From: Temnopleurus reevesii
Lineage: Eukaryota > Echinodermata > Echinoidea > Temnopleuroida > Temnopleuridae
Length of the DNA stretch: 64,000 nt
Assembly: GCA_036244855.1 (NCBI GenBank)
Contig: BQKZ01000002.1
Coordinates: forward strand, 314,775 to 378,774
Direction: 5' to 3'
In this document: positions 35,701 to 43,807 of the stretch, in pieces
Layout of the letters: every line of letters starts with the position of its first letter
How positions within the stretch are numbered: the stretch's first letter is position 1
Position numbers and translations under genes: made by a program
The notes under the pieces: model-generated
Seen by the model: the letters and a program-made list of their open reading frames with translations, nothing else
Told to the model about the DNA's origin: nothing
The model's database searches: none

Positions 35701-37611
35701 AGAGCAAAGGGTGGCTATATAGAGTTGAGCACAATCAAACGTCTACCTGGGGATGGAAAATACAATATGTAATGATCTTTTACATCAATTGCGTAATTTG
35801 TGTTTGAATTTACATGAAAAGGACAAAATAATGTAACAAGATATCATTCTCGCTTACTTCTTCTCCTTCTTCAATGTGATAATCCTTTCTGGTGTTTGGA
35901 CCTCCAACATAGAAGGCTTTCATTTGTCCTTCACTGTACCTGTAAATGAAACACATAACAATGAATCAGTCAAGTTGCTTGGTGATTTTTCTAGAGAAAG
36001 AATCTTTAAAGCCTCTGTATTGTTACTGATTAAGTGTTAGTGAATATCCAGAAAAAAAAATATCTTGATACAAATACATTAAATTGTTAAATAAGGCATG
36101 TTAAAAGAAGAGTCTACTCAAAAATAATATTCGTTCCACAGGAGCAGAAAATTAGATGAACACAACAACAAAAAAAGTTTGAGAAAATGTTTACATATGT
36201 ACAGTGTAGACAAATTGGTAACTGATGACACCACAGGTGCACAACTGACTATTTATCATATTCATAATGTAATCTTGGTTGTTTAGACATTTGGCTTATT
36301 CTTTGTTTACTTTCTTTTCATGTTCAATTGTAGAAATTGGTTCAGCTGTGTTTACATTCTTTATTTCTATTTAGTTGAAGTTTGGCATTTAGTAGAAATC
36401 GTTGCCCCATTCATCTCTCTCTGCTCTGCTAATTACATTTGCATACATTTTCTCTTCACTTTCAATGTCATCTTCATCTCTATCCATTCTCAGATCAGAC
36501 CTCATTCTTTTCTATTCATCTTCTTGTCTGACTGCTGTCCTGTGTCAATAACCTTTCAATATAATTTCTATACTTATTCTTCGGTCACATATCTTTCGTT
36601 TGTTGGACCACATTCTTCTTGATGATTACCTGCCACCACTGTAAAATGGGGAATAGGACATGATGACGAGAAACAGGAACATACATGGGAGTTCAGATCC
36701 CCTATTAAGATGTTTACATTCATAAACACTTGAGTTTTCTCTACAAATGAAGAATTTTGCACCAAGAATATATGAAGCCAATTCTGGTTAGTAGTGCACA
36801 CATGTCATGATGTCATCAAATTGGCAACATATCAGAAAATCTTCACTGATTTGAGCATTTTTTCAAATCTTGAAAAATTATTCCAATTGTGTTTTTCTGT
36901 GACTTTCAATCCCAATTTTCTTGGGCTCCTATCATTAAGTATTAGTATTAAAAATCTGTCATTTTTTTAGCTGACTGTTCTTTTAAAGATCTAAGCATCA
37001 CTCATTACGGCCTTAACCTTAGAGCAGTTTTCTTTGTTAAAAGAAATTTCAGAAATCAAACAATTTTCTTTTCCAAAGAAAAAATTATTTGTTTCTGAAA
37101 TTTTGTTTCTCTCAGTCTCAGTCTCACTCTCTAGTCTCTACTCTAGTCTCAGACTCAGTCTCACAAAGTCAAACCAAGTCCAAGTCATAATCATTAAGTC
37201 AAAGATGTCTGTGACTGTCTAACTCTGACCCTGGACCTAGACATAGTATCATGACTTACTCAGTAATCTAGATCCCTTCTCCTTTTTTTTTCTTTTTTTT
37301 TTAACTTCGAGGGCCGAGGGCGGAGCTTAGCTGCCGCGCTCGGGCGTCAGTGGCCTGCGTGAAACGGCGGCAAACACGGCACTCAGCGCGGCTCGCCGCC
37401 CGGCCCAGAGCCAGGGTCCCGCGGCCGCGCCGCCAAGCCAAAGCCTTGCACCTCGCAAGCACGCAAGTTCAAACATGGTGAGAGAGCCAAAAATCTTCTT
37501 GTCATGAGATTTCACTTACATCATTTTGTTGCACACAGGTGGGAGGAAAAACTTCTTGTTCTCCTCGATCCATTGGTCCAAGTTAGTAATTTCAATTTGA
37601 TTTCCAGACAT
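23669..37611 (-). CDS. HAAO: 3-hydroxyanthranilate 3,4-dioxygenase, nine coding exons
   Basis: This cytosolic iron enzyme opens the ring of 3-hydroxyanthranilate in the kynurenine pathway from tryptophan to quinolinate and NAD. Nine exons, all with GT donors and AG acceptors, join in frame: 37611-37520, 35939-35858, 35153-35070, 34310-34204, exon 5 (33301-33168 or 32489-32356), 29296-29145, 28744-28676, 26171-26080 and 23765-23669. The product is 302 residues; the human enzyme has 286. Exon 2 carries [16 protein letters not shown] and exon 4 PHSPQR, so the iron ligands of the cupin fold, H52, E58 and H96, are all present (human H47, E53, H91). R48, R100 and E110 of the active site are also kept. 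The start was chosen at [11 protein letters not shown] because it aligns with the short human N terminus; an in-frame upstream extension looks like 5' UTR. Exon 5 occurs twice. Confidence 0.95.
23900..24000 (+). mobile_element. tRNA-derived SINE head (tRNA-like, not a functional tRNA)
   Basis: The segment from about 23905 folds as a tRNA cloverleaf: acceptor TCTCGG/CCGAGA, D arm GTCT/AGAC, anticodon-like loop CTAGTCA, and B box GAGTTCGATTCC. The anticodon stem has a closing mismatch, position 37 is C, and the sequence continues without a T-run terminator after CCCGAGAATG. This fits the head of a SINE better than a tRNA gene. It lies antisense within the 3' flank or last intron of HAAO. Confidence 0.6.
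24597..25979. mobile_element. Tc1/mariner-type foldback element with IR/DR-like ends
   Basis: The left end CAGTTGGGGGCAAAAGTTTA and the right end on the minus strand, CAGTTGGGCTCAAAAGTTTA, both continue into CATACAT and are flanked by TA, the Tc1/mariner target. A second copy of AAAAGTTTACATACA lies inside each arm (about 24746 and, inverted, about 25565-25585). This is like the outer and inner direct repeats in the long inverted repeats of fish Tc1 elements. The arms match over about 430 bp, including GCTTGGATGGACTGGAAATG-type blocks, leaving a short centre and no transposase. The right arm is interrupted by another element at 25636-25814. It lies in HAAO intron 8. Confidence 0.85.
25636..25814. 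mobile_element. CAGTCAAACCTGTCTA element nested in the Tc1-type right arm
   Basis: The ends CAGTCAAACCTGTCTACAAA and, inverted, CAGTCAAACCTGTCTATAGT are flanked by TA on both sides. Internally, degenerate units of GACAGGTGRCC/GGCCACTATAGACAGG repeat. A longer relative in the opposite orientation is at 50338-50591. Confidence 0.85.
26080..26171 (-). CDS. HAAO: HAAO coding exon 8
   Basis: 92 bp, residues 241-270 plus two bases of N271 ([14 protein letters not shown] to LIPKGA). Acceptor TCATTAG, donor GTAAGT. Confidence 0.92.
26350..26470 (+). pseudogene. Possible relic of a non-LTR retrotransposon C-terminal domain
   Basis: A frame around 26382-26454 reads CNRCHN, two stops, then [14 protein letters not shown]. 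This resembles the Cys/His tail that follows many LINE reverse transcriptases. Stops and short length mean it is at best a decayed fragment. Low confidence; no reverse transcriptase core was found. Confidence 0.25.
27641..27807. mobile_element. MITE with TGTGTTTCATAAAG ends
   Basis: Left end TGTGTTTCATAAAG, and right end TTTATGAAACACA as its inverse, with about 165 bp between. CGTAGAGTCGTGCATAGAT lies near the right side and GTTCTAAGCACAACTCTACA near the left as further partial inverted pairing. It lies in HAAO intron 7. Confidence 0.7.
28345..28445 (+). repeat. Tandem duplication, period about 56 bp
   Basis: GGAGCAATTTGGCTCAAATT followed by GAACACGATTAAGCAGGACT occurs twice in a row, and GGCTCAAATTG recurs inside the spacer. 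It lies within a longer element-like stretch (28215-28625) in HAAO intron 7. Confidence 0.85.
28676..28744 (-). CDS. HAAO: HAAO coding exon 7
   Basis: 69 bp, residues 218-240, phase 0 on both sides. Ends EVWLWQI, matching human DVWLWQL. Acceptor TGTTCAG, donor GTAAGT. Confidence 0.92.
29145..29296 (-). CDS. HAAO: HAAO coding exon 6
   Basis: 152 bp, completing G167 and encoding residues 168-217 (TLLENPPV to SKHQFS). Contains DPFSLQEWI, matching the human MSLDAWL region. Acceptor TTGACAG, donor GTTAGT. Confidence 0.92.
29975..30900 (+). repeat. Irregular tandem array with TGACCTTTGACCTTTGACC blocks
   Basis: Four related units each contain CCTTTGAC(C/A)...TTTGACCC, AACCCAAAA(C/T)CTAAT, CCTCACAT..TTATAC and TTGAGCCAAGTTTGG. 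The spacing is uneven (roughly 120-200 bp) after removing the nested element at 30139-30450. The unit at 30574-30593 contains TGACCTTTGACCTTTGACCC, which includes a perfect DR1 half-site pair. It lies in HAAO intron 5. Confidence 0.75.
30139..30450. mobile_element. MITE with GGCCCGTATTCCGAT ends nested in the array
   Basis: Inverted repeats of about 70 bp begin GGCCCGTATTCCGATAG(A/C)GA and continue through AAGTTAACCCTGGT and TGGTTTAAGTATGG. AAT flanks both ends, compatible with a 3-bp target duplication as in PIF/Harbinger elements. 312 bp, no coding sequence. Confidence 0.85.
30960..31130 (+). repeat. Degenerate minisatellite (GGGTAGTTGTCCTA-like units)
   Basis: Units resembling AGGGTAGCTGTCCTAGG recur about every 20-25 bp with many changes, and include a G run at 31071-31080. 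The minus-strand ORF across this region is a by-product. Confidence 0.55.
32356..32489 (-). CDS. HAAO: HAAO coding exon 5, copy B (duplicate)
   Basis: 134 bp, same boundaries and phase as copy A, with intact splice sites (acceptor GTTTTAG, donor GTAAAT). H replaces Q at one position. The flanking intron is also duplicated, so this is part of a segment copy rather than an isolated exon copy. Confidence 0.85.
32568..32738. mobile_element. MITE with GGGGGTGTTGTTCAAAA ends, copy in exon-5 segment B
   Basis: The left end GGGGGTGTTGTTCAAAAGTT and the right end on the minus strand, GGGGGTGTTGTTCAAAATCA, are inverted repeats, followed by TGCAATTGAT/TGCAACTTTT blocks. No coding capacity. Confidence 0.75.
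33168..33301 (-). CDS. HAAO: HAAO coding exon 5, copy A (duplicate)
   Basis: 134 bp encoding [20 protein letters not shown] to QPIE. It differs from copy B by Q for H in ASE(Q/H)YKTG; human HAAO also has Q here. Both splice sites are intact (acceptor TTTGAAG, donor GTAAAT). The copy begins 17 bp from an isolated N. Because 134 is not a multiple of three, using both copies in one mRNA would shift the frame. Confidence 0.85.
33402..33579. mobile_element. MITE, duplicate copy in exon-5 segment A
   Basis: Same element as at 32568 at the corresponding place in the duplicated segment, so the insertion predates the split of the two copies. It has a small internal duplication (TTGCAGTTGATTTGCAGTTG). 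Confidence 0.75.
34204..34310 (-). CDS. HAAO: HAAO coding exon 4
   Basis: 107 bp, residues 87-121 plus two bases of R122. Contains IPHSPQR with the third iron ligand H96, and GLVLERE. Acceptor TGCATAG, donor GTCAGT. Confidence 0.95.
35070..35153 (-). CDS. HAAO: HAAO coding exon 3
   Basis: 84 bp, phase 0 at both ends, residues 59-86 (starts LFYMKKGD, ends KEGE). Donor GTAAGA. Confidence 0.95.
35858..35939 (-). CDS. HAAO: HAAO coding exon 2
   Basis: 82 bp, residues 31-58. Contains [11 protein letters not shown] with two iron ligands, H52 and E58. Acceptor TTTACAG, donor GTAAGC. Confidence 0.95.
37283..37462 (-). repeat. GC-rich insert with poly(A)-like tail in HAAO intron 1
   Basis: About 155 bp (37306-37460) of strikingly GC- and CpG-rich sequence lies inside AT-rich intron. 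On the minus strand it is followed directly by an A-rich run (the T run at 37283-37302). A 3' poly(A) on a compositionally foreign block suggests a retrotransposed RNA copy, but the source RNA was not recognised and no target-site duplication was found. The 62-aa minus-strand ORF is probably only a consequence of composition. Confidence 0.45.
37520..37611 (-). CDS. HAAO: HAAO coding exon 1
   Basis: Codes for residues 1-30 plus two bases of codon 31, ending in PPVCNKM. The donor is GTAAGT on the minus strand. The same frame is open upstream to 37812 with no family similarity, so those codons are taken as 5' UTR. Confidence 0.92.
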
Positions 37612-38167
37612 CTTAGCTCCTAATCTTTCTTTTTTTATGCCACCTACATAAATTGCGCACACTGTTAAACTTTGGTCGTGAGGTGGCGTACCGGTACTTT
37701 GCGATAGCTCAACGGATGCCGTATGGGTGCCGTATAGTGAGATTACAGGCACCGACCATGAGATACGGCTTCTATCGTTGAGAAGGAAGTAGCAAAGCAG
37801 TAGCCTGACCAAATGTCCTTACAGCGATTGAAAGTGCCCTGGTGCCAAACTGAAACGTAAGGGGCCGTGCAGTCACCTTACGAAATGTCTCTAAGTGTCT
37901 TGGTTTGTCCCGTCCCGTCCAGAATAATCCTCAAGAACTTTATCGCCACACCCCTCGTACAGCAGATGGGTAGCTGACAAGGAAGGGGAAAAAAGATGAT
38001 TTTCAAAAGATTTGGCGTTCGGTAAGACCCCCCCCCCCCCCAATTAAGAATAACCGCATGCGGCATAGGCAGGTTTACTAATGATATATATTAAATTTAG
38101 GCGGTATTCCTCGAACCCGTTTTTACAAAAAAATTTTTAATTATTGAAGTACAAAATTTCATTATTA

Positions 38168-38275
38168 GGAATCCAGTTTGCATACATAGCATGTTGCTAT
38201 GTCGGGCGAGTCTCGGGCAAACTTTCGGTTTGTCAAGAACAACAGATTTTTATATTAAATTATTAGTAAACACAT
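38168..38275 (+). repeat. Dispersed repeat, copy 2
   Basis: Contains GGAATCCAGTTTGCATACAT, ATGTCGGGCGAGTCTCGGGC and a decayed end with ATTAGTAAAC. It is related to 22561-22697 and 48173-48312. Confidence 0.6.
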
Positions 38276-38366
38276 GATATCAGATGTTAGGACTTTGTCC
38301 TTCTATTTAGAATTATCAATTGTATAAATCAATCCCATCCAATTTTGCCCCAACTTCTGCCATGTG

Positions 38367-38448
38367 GACGAGGTGGCCGAGTGGTTAAGGCGATGGACTG
38401 CTAATCCATTGTGCTCTGCACGCGTGGGTTCGAATCCCATCCTCGTCG
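38367..38448 (+). tRNA. tRNA-Ser (anticodon GCT)
   Basis: 82 nt. The acceptor GACGAGG pairs with CCTCGTC, the D arm starts TGGCCGAGTGG, and the anticodon loop CTGCTAA is closed by TGGA/TCCA. A long variable arm (TGTGCTCTGCAC) and the T arm TGGGTTCGAATCCCA follow, with discriminator G. The long variable arm and anticodon GCT identify a serine tRNA reading AGC/AGU. A pol III terminator, TTTTT, is at 38457-38461. It sits between the HAAO promoter region and the pyrimidine tract. Confidence 0.98.
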
Positions 38449-38560
38449 CCATGACCTTTTTGTTTCAGGTTATTTTTAAACAAAATATCTGTTTCGCTGT
38501 CATCATTTATGGCACGCTAAACAGGAAATAAAGGTAAATATATGTTATCATTTTTAATTA

Positions 38561-38726
38561 TGTTTCACTCTAAAGAATATGTTTCACTAAATTCAAAAGA
38601 TCATTTCACTTCTTATAAAAATCATTTCACTTTCTTAAAAAAAAGTGATTTCACCAGAAAATACATTTCACTAAATATACATTTCACTCTCGTTGAAAAA
38701 AATATGTTTCACTCTTGATAAAAAAA
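38561..38726 (+). repeat. Irregular array of (A/G)TTTCACT motifs
   Basis: TTTCAC occurs eight times in about 165 bp at intervals of roughly 16-25 bp, with AT-rich spacers that are themselves not conserved. It ends near the isolated N at 38738. Not a regular tandem repeat. Confidence 0.6.
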
Positions 38727-38884
38727 AAAACACGTTTNAAAAAAGACCTAATTTGTGTGTGTTTTTGACAGGAAGAATACATCAAAAAGTGAATTTAACG
38801 TTATGTTAGAATAGTACACACATTCTAAGAAAATTGCATCTTACATTTTTCTTTTTTGTTTTATTGTACTTCCCATGCCCCATA

Positions 38885-39075
38885 CACCAGCTATCCTTTA
38901 TTTTTTCTTCGTTCCTTCTTCTTTTTTCTTTTTCTCCTTCTTCTTCTTTTTCTTCTTCTTCTTCCAAGTTCTTCTCCCTCCTACTCCTCTTATATTTCCT
39001 TCTTTCTTCTTTCTTCTTTCTTCTTCTCCTATTTTCTTATTCTTCTTCCTATTATCATCATTATTATTATTATAA
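38885..39075 (+). repeat. (TTC)n polypyrimidine tract
   Basis: Almost pure pyrimidine for about 150 bp, grading into TTATTATTAT. The three overlapping Phe/Ser/Leu-rich ORFs are translations of this repeat, not genes. Confidence 0.9.
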
Positions 39076-40521
39076 ATGGATTACTCCTCTCCTCCCTTCT
39101 AAGGATTTGCCGCCCCCTATATATGCCGATTTTATGGTTGAATGTAAATTTGATGTGTAACTGTATATTATGATATTTGATATGAAGCATTACCAGATAT
39201 TTTATATATTTGGAAAATAGTTTATAAACATTACTACTCTTAAACTTGTCTGTAACTCAGTCAATCCCAATAAGAAATATGGTCAAATTTTTACTAACAT
39301 TACAGTTTGTTCTCAGCCGACTACTTCATTTTAAGAGTAAAGTAATGTTTATTGCTTATGATTATGAATGGAAACCAATAAGTAACCAAAACATTATATT
39401 CGCTTCTAAGAATTCAATTTCTGATTTATTGACAAGAGAGGGATCTAATAGCCTACAGGTAGTTCAGTATTGTCGGCGTTCTATACAACTATTCTATTCA
39501 CGTATTTTGGGCCTCAAGACATGGGTTTTTTTTAGAATACATCAACAATATATTGGCTTGAGTTTTATTTATTGTGTAAGGTGGATTTGATCTATTATAA
39601 TATTCAAAACCATCGCCGAGGAAATCCCTGCTGATAATTATTCGTGTTCAAATCAGTGCAAACAACTTGGATATATGCATTTCAATTCAAGATTTATTAT
39701 TTCTGATTTTTTCCTTAAAAATATAACCATTCTAAGTAAATTCATTTTACAACACAGAAAATAAACAACATAATCAACAGAAAACGCATAATATTCTTAA
39801 TATTTGAAGAAAACAAAAAAGAATTGGGCCTATTGGACATTTTAAAAAGCAAAGCTTCGGAAATATGCAATACAGTGCACGTATACTAACAAGTGGCTTA
39901 AGTATATTAAGTTATTTCATACATCAAGCGCAGATCCACNAAAAAAGCAACTTGTTCTCTGTGGGAAAAGCTTATATGAGTTATAAATAATATGCAAAGA
40001 TAAACAGCATATTATCAGTTATTATTACATAACCGGATTATATTGACGCGTTAATAACTCAAAACGACAGAAGACATCAGGACAATATCGCTAAGCAACA
40101 GCAGAATTCCAGAATCGAGAATCGCAAATTTAAAATAATTACAGGACTGTAAAGTTATAAGTTATATATTTTACAGCGACCGTACTCCAGCTTTATGGGG
40201 CAGAATAATCCCCAAGTACAGTCGTTAAGTGAACAGGTAGTCCACCCTGTCACTAGATAGTAGTTAAAGATGTTTCCATATATGTGTGTATATATAAAAA
40301 CCTTTTAAAGAAAGGGAGGTGTAATGATATGTAGTATATCAGGGTCTGCATATCACAGACTAGCATTAATGTAATGGGAGCTGAGCCCTGGCAATCTAGG
40401 TCAGCTCTACATACACGTGAATGATACACTTGTGTCGAGATCATCGAGTCAAGATGACGTCGTTGAATTAGCTTAATAAAGTTATTGTGTTAACCAAGCC
40501 ATACACTCCTCAGTGTCATCA

Positions 40522-40833
40522 TTATTGCACCAGGACGTTTCCCCACCTTTTGTAATAGACGGCAGATGTTGCGGCGAAAATATCGTCATAAGTATGTCCC
40601 CTTGGAGCCTCCCCAAAGGGTGCCCAAGTGGCATCCAACGGATTTGGGTTGTACCCCCTAACCTGTCCTAAACTATCAAATTCAACATAAGAAGCAGGGT
40701 TATCAGGGTTTGTCACGCTTTGGGTGAAAAAACCGGTCAAGTCTCATCGGCTATAGTTCCTGGTTACGAAATCTACCTCGTAAAATGGATTTCCAAACCA
40801 GTCAAGTCCAGTTTGACGACCGCTTGTTCCCAT
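40522..40833 (-). pseudogene. Unrecognised coding-like segment with one in-frame TGA
   Basis: A minus-strand frame runs from an ATG at 40831-40833 to a stop at 40522-40524, 103 codons, broken only by a TGA at 40744-40746. The translation is not low-complexity: it is rich in Trp, Tyr, Pro and Gly, with DWFGNPFYEVDF before the TGA and GYNPNPLDATWAPFGEAPRG and TYDDIFAATSAVYYKRWGN after it. It looks like the C-terminal exon of a real protein. A second frame upstream (EWEQAVVKLDLTG) is also protein-like, suggesting frame damage. Diverged relatives of the DNA lie inverted at about 41300-41470 and at about 43373-43430. I do not recognise the family; it may be a decayed duplicate of a gene located elsewhere or a mobile-element protein. 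Confidence 0.4.
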
Positions 40834-41470
40834 TCAAAACTGCTGTTAAACTGGAGCGAGCCAATTGCACAAAATGGTCTTAGCTATCCTCTTCTTGCTA
40901 AAACGTCTTAACTTCTTGTGGAGGCGCCGTGGTGTAGTGGTCATGACTCTCGCCTTTCAACAAAAGGGTCGTAGGTTCGAGTTCCACCCATGGCGTTAAT
41001 TTCCTTCAGCAAGAAATTCATCTACACTGTGCTGCACTAAACCCAGGTGAGGTGAATGGGTACCTGATAGGAATATTTATTCCTTGAAACGCCATGTGCA
41101 CTGCGCTGGTGGCTGCCGGGCTAAAGCCAGGATAATAACGCTGCATTAATTGTAGAGCGCTTGGAGACCTTTAGAGGTAATTAGTGCTATGAAGAACTGC
41201 ATATTAATATTACATTATTAACACAGTCACAAAGTTGAATACGTCTATATTAATAGGAATACACAAGAGGTTAAGACGTCTTAGCAATAAGAGGATAACA
41301 TTACGTGCAATTGGCACAAGTTTCCAGATGCAGTGATATTCTTTACACCGCGTTAAACCACTTTTATCATGTTTATAGACACAAACAGTTTAACAGAAAG
41401 TTAACAGCAAGTCTGAACAAAACAGGCGGTCACGAAAGTGGGCTCCCCAATGCAGGGCACGGGTGTGGCA
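40740..41470. repeat. Imperfect inverted repeat flanking a SINE
   Basis: On the plus strand, AGCCAATTGCAC at about 40859, then TATCCTCTTCTTGCTAAAAC and GTCTTAACTTCTTGTG, are matched inverted between 41262 and 41316 (GCCAATTGCAC, TATCCTCTTATTGCTAAGAC, GTCTTAACCTCTTGTG). Weaker pairing continues outward through GACCGC(T/C)TGTT and GCTGTTAA. The SINE occupies the loop. Confidence 0.7.
40922..41212 (+). mobile_element. tRNA-derived SINE, second copy
   Basis: Starts GGCGCCGTGGTGTAGTGGTC (A-box-like), then TCGTAGGTTCGAGTTCC with a well-preserved B box, and the same body as the copy at 11009 (CAGGTGAGGTGAATGGGTAC, GCGCTGGTGGCTGCCGGGCT). Its B box is less decayed than that of the 11009 copy. Confidence 0.9.
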
Positions 41471-42479
41471 TTTCAGGGCACTTTTTTTTCGGAATATTTA
41501 GACAACATCAGGAGAGAAGGACTTACAGAGGGGAATACTGAATTCTCACAAAACTACCCAATGCTTTAATATTGCAGGGTTATTTGGTAAAAGGGTGGGG
41601 GCATATTGGGCCCTGCGCGGAACATGTTGGTGCGATTCGAAAAAACACCCCCTTTAACCGCTATTTCTTTATGCTGATGCATACTGGTATACATACTTTT
41701 ATACATACTCAATGGGGATTGACCCCCTGGGGCTCAAGACGTTATGCCTGATAATAGATTATTTTGTTGTTGTGTTAACATTACCGTAACAATCACACAA
41801 TTGAGTATGAAATATTACTATAGAGTACTAAACAAACAATGCAATATTTGACCCGTAAACTATTTTCTCTGAGTGCATTGTATCGTGTATAAAGTTAATG
41901 ATCTCCATCGAAAAGGAATAGCTCATTCTATGAAGATACCATCTGCTTTTTATATACATTTTCAATTTGTATTCGTGCAAAAACAAGATGGCGTTGGTTC
42001 GGAGAATGACTTGGTATCAATCCATTCGTGCTTCCATTCATTCTTTCCTCAACCGTCCAAATGGTGGGTATAGTATTTCTTTCTGTTTCAAAATAGCTAA
42101 TGATATCGTCTTGGATGTTGCCAGAGAGATGGTGTAGGATGTATCAGCAAATGCTACAGCGGAATAATGTAAAATATGTATTTGCTAAGTGGTTGCAGTC
42201 CTCGGATACGGTAGATGCTGCAAAGATCCACCGTTGGGGGGTAAAAGACTATGGGACTTGACTCCCTGGCACAAGCTTTAATTTTCCTCAGAATGTTGTA
42301 ATAACTTTGCATGCGTCCCAGTTCTGTAATTGCAAAATAGCTTCATTTGTGATATTAATAATATTTGTAAAAAAAGAATCTGATTCTTGTTGAGCTCAAT
42401 ATCGAGTAAGTTTTTATTTGTTTTTTTGCAAAATAAAGCATTTGCTATATGATAAACGTTTCGATGGCCTTGCAAAGTT

Positions 42480-42486
42480 TCTTCTC

Positions 42487-42528
<42 letters not shown>
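42480..42528 (+). repeat. (CT)n microsatellite
   Basis: Nearly pure CT dinucleotide run with one CCC interruption. Confidence 0.95.
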
Positions 42529-42530
<2 letters not shown>

Positions 42531-43639
42531 GGGGATGTCTTTGATTACTTTCAGTTTCATAAAAGAAGATATATTTCATGAATTTCAAATGTAATTCTTT
42601 TTTTTAATTGATAAAATACAAATACGTATAAATTGAACATATTCCATGTCTTGTTGACTACATCTGCTCACAAAAGGTATACAAATCTCCATGCCATATA
42701 TCACAAATAACAAAAAAAAGACATAACATTAATAGAAAACGTCACTCTCTGTTCCTTCAGAGTATGCATTTTTTATCATTTTGATGGTACATCGTGTACT
42801 GGCAATTAGGTTTTGAGAATGAGCAATATAATTTCACAAACTTATTGTTCTTGATTACAGAAACTAATCCTGAGATGAAAGCATTTTTCTTTACATATTA
42901 AGTGCATAAAATGACGTCATACGTGTGTCCTGAAGGAATTAAGAGTTCGTCTATGTTGCAATCTGGCATGGGAGGGTAGATGGTGTGATCGTTTTCTTTA
43001 GTGATCCCTAATATTTATTACAGAAATTAAAGAAAATTCTGACAAAAATACTTGAACTCATCATGCATGGGAGCAATAATGATCGCTCATAGCGCGCATA
43101 AAATGAACAAGAAAAAACATATAAATATTCTGAGTTATATTCTTGATGGACCTTTAAAAAGGTTAACGTATTATTAATTGATATACCCTCTTTTTCTATA
43201 GAGTGATCAATATGATATATAAATATTCTCAGTTACGGGTTAAGGATTTTGTGCCCATTTAGTATGGGCCCTGTTTATATCTATGGCGGTAAACGACTCA
43301 ACGGAAACCAGTTTAACAGAAACTTGTTAAGAGGCTAATTTGAAAGGACCAAGCGCTCATGAATGTGAACCAACAAACTGGTTTGGAAATCCACCTCTCG
43401 AGGTACATTTTGGTGACCTCAAACAAAGCCAGCCGGTAATCTGAACGAACGCCGGAAGATTGCGCGGGAAGTATTCAAACTTCTTGAAATCCACTTCGTA
43501 GGCATCGCAGATCATAACTGGCCTTCCGTACTGGCTTTGGAAACTCATTTAGTGGAAACTGCTTTCAAAAACTAGATCTGAACGGGGTCTTGGTGTTGCA
43601 GTTCACCGCATTTTACGGTATTATTTTCTCTTCGTCCAG

Positions 43640-43807
43640 GAATCTTGAATCGTTTCTACACTTGGTGGCATGGGAAACAGTTGCACAGTAGGATGTACCA
43701 ATACGTCACTGAGCGTGCGCAGAAAGGAGATCCAGATAGTGTGATTGAGACGTTTGATCAATTCCATCGTGAAAAGCAGTGGACATTCTGTCTTGGTGAG
43801 GGAAAAG
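43640..43807 (+). CDS. COMT: COMT-like first visible coding exon
   Basis: 168 bp. Acceptor TCGTCCAG, donor GTAAAT. Encodes ILNRFYTWWHGKQ to TFCLGEGK; ends in phase 1. Confidence 0.9.

Noticed and set aside
37327..37515. 62-aa minus-strand ORF in the GC-rich block as a gene
   Set aside because: GC-rich sequence has few stops by chance. There is no family similarity, and the start lies outside the GC-rich block.
37516..37812. Longer N terminus for HAAO starting at 37812
   Set aside because: The extra 67 residues have no similarity to the family. The short start matches the human N terminus, so the extension is treated as 5' UTR.
38034..38060. Long C and G homopolymers (also at 8390, 10121, 31071, 44272, 49767, 52390, 61044) as G-quadruplex regulatory sites
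   Set aside because: They are isolated single runs, variable and scattered in repeats, without the four-block arrangement of a regulated quadruplex. Sequencing uncertainty is also likely.
38834..39173. Overlapping Phe/Ser/Leu-rich ORFs resembling membrane proteins
   Set aside because: They are frame translations of a TTC pyrimidine tract.
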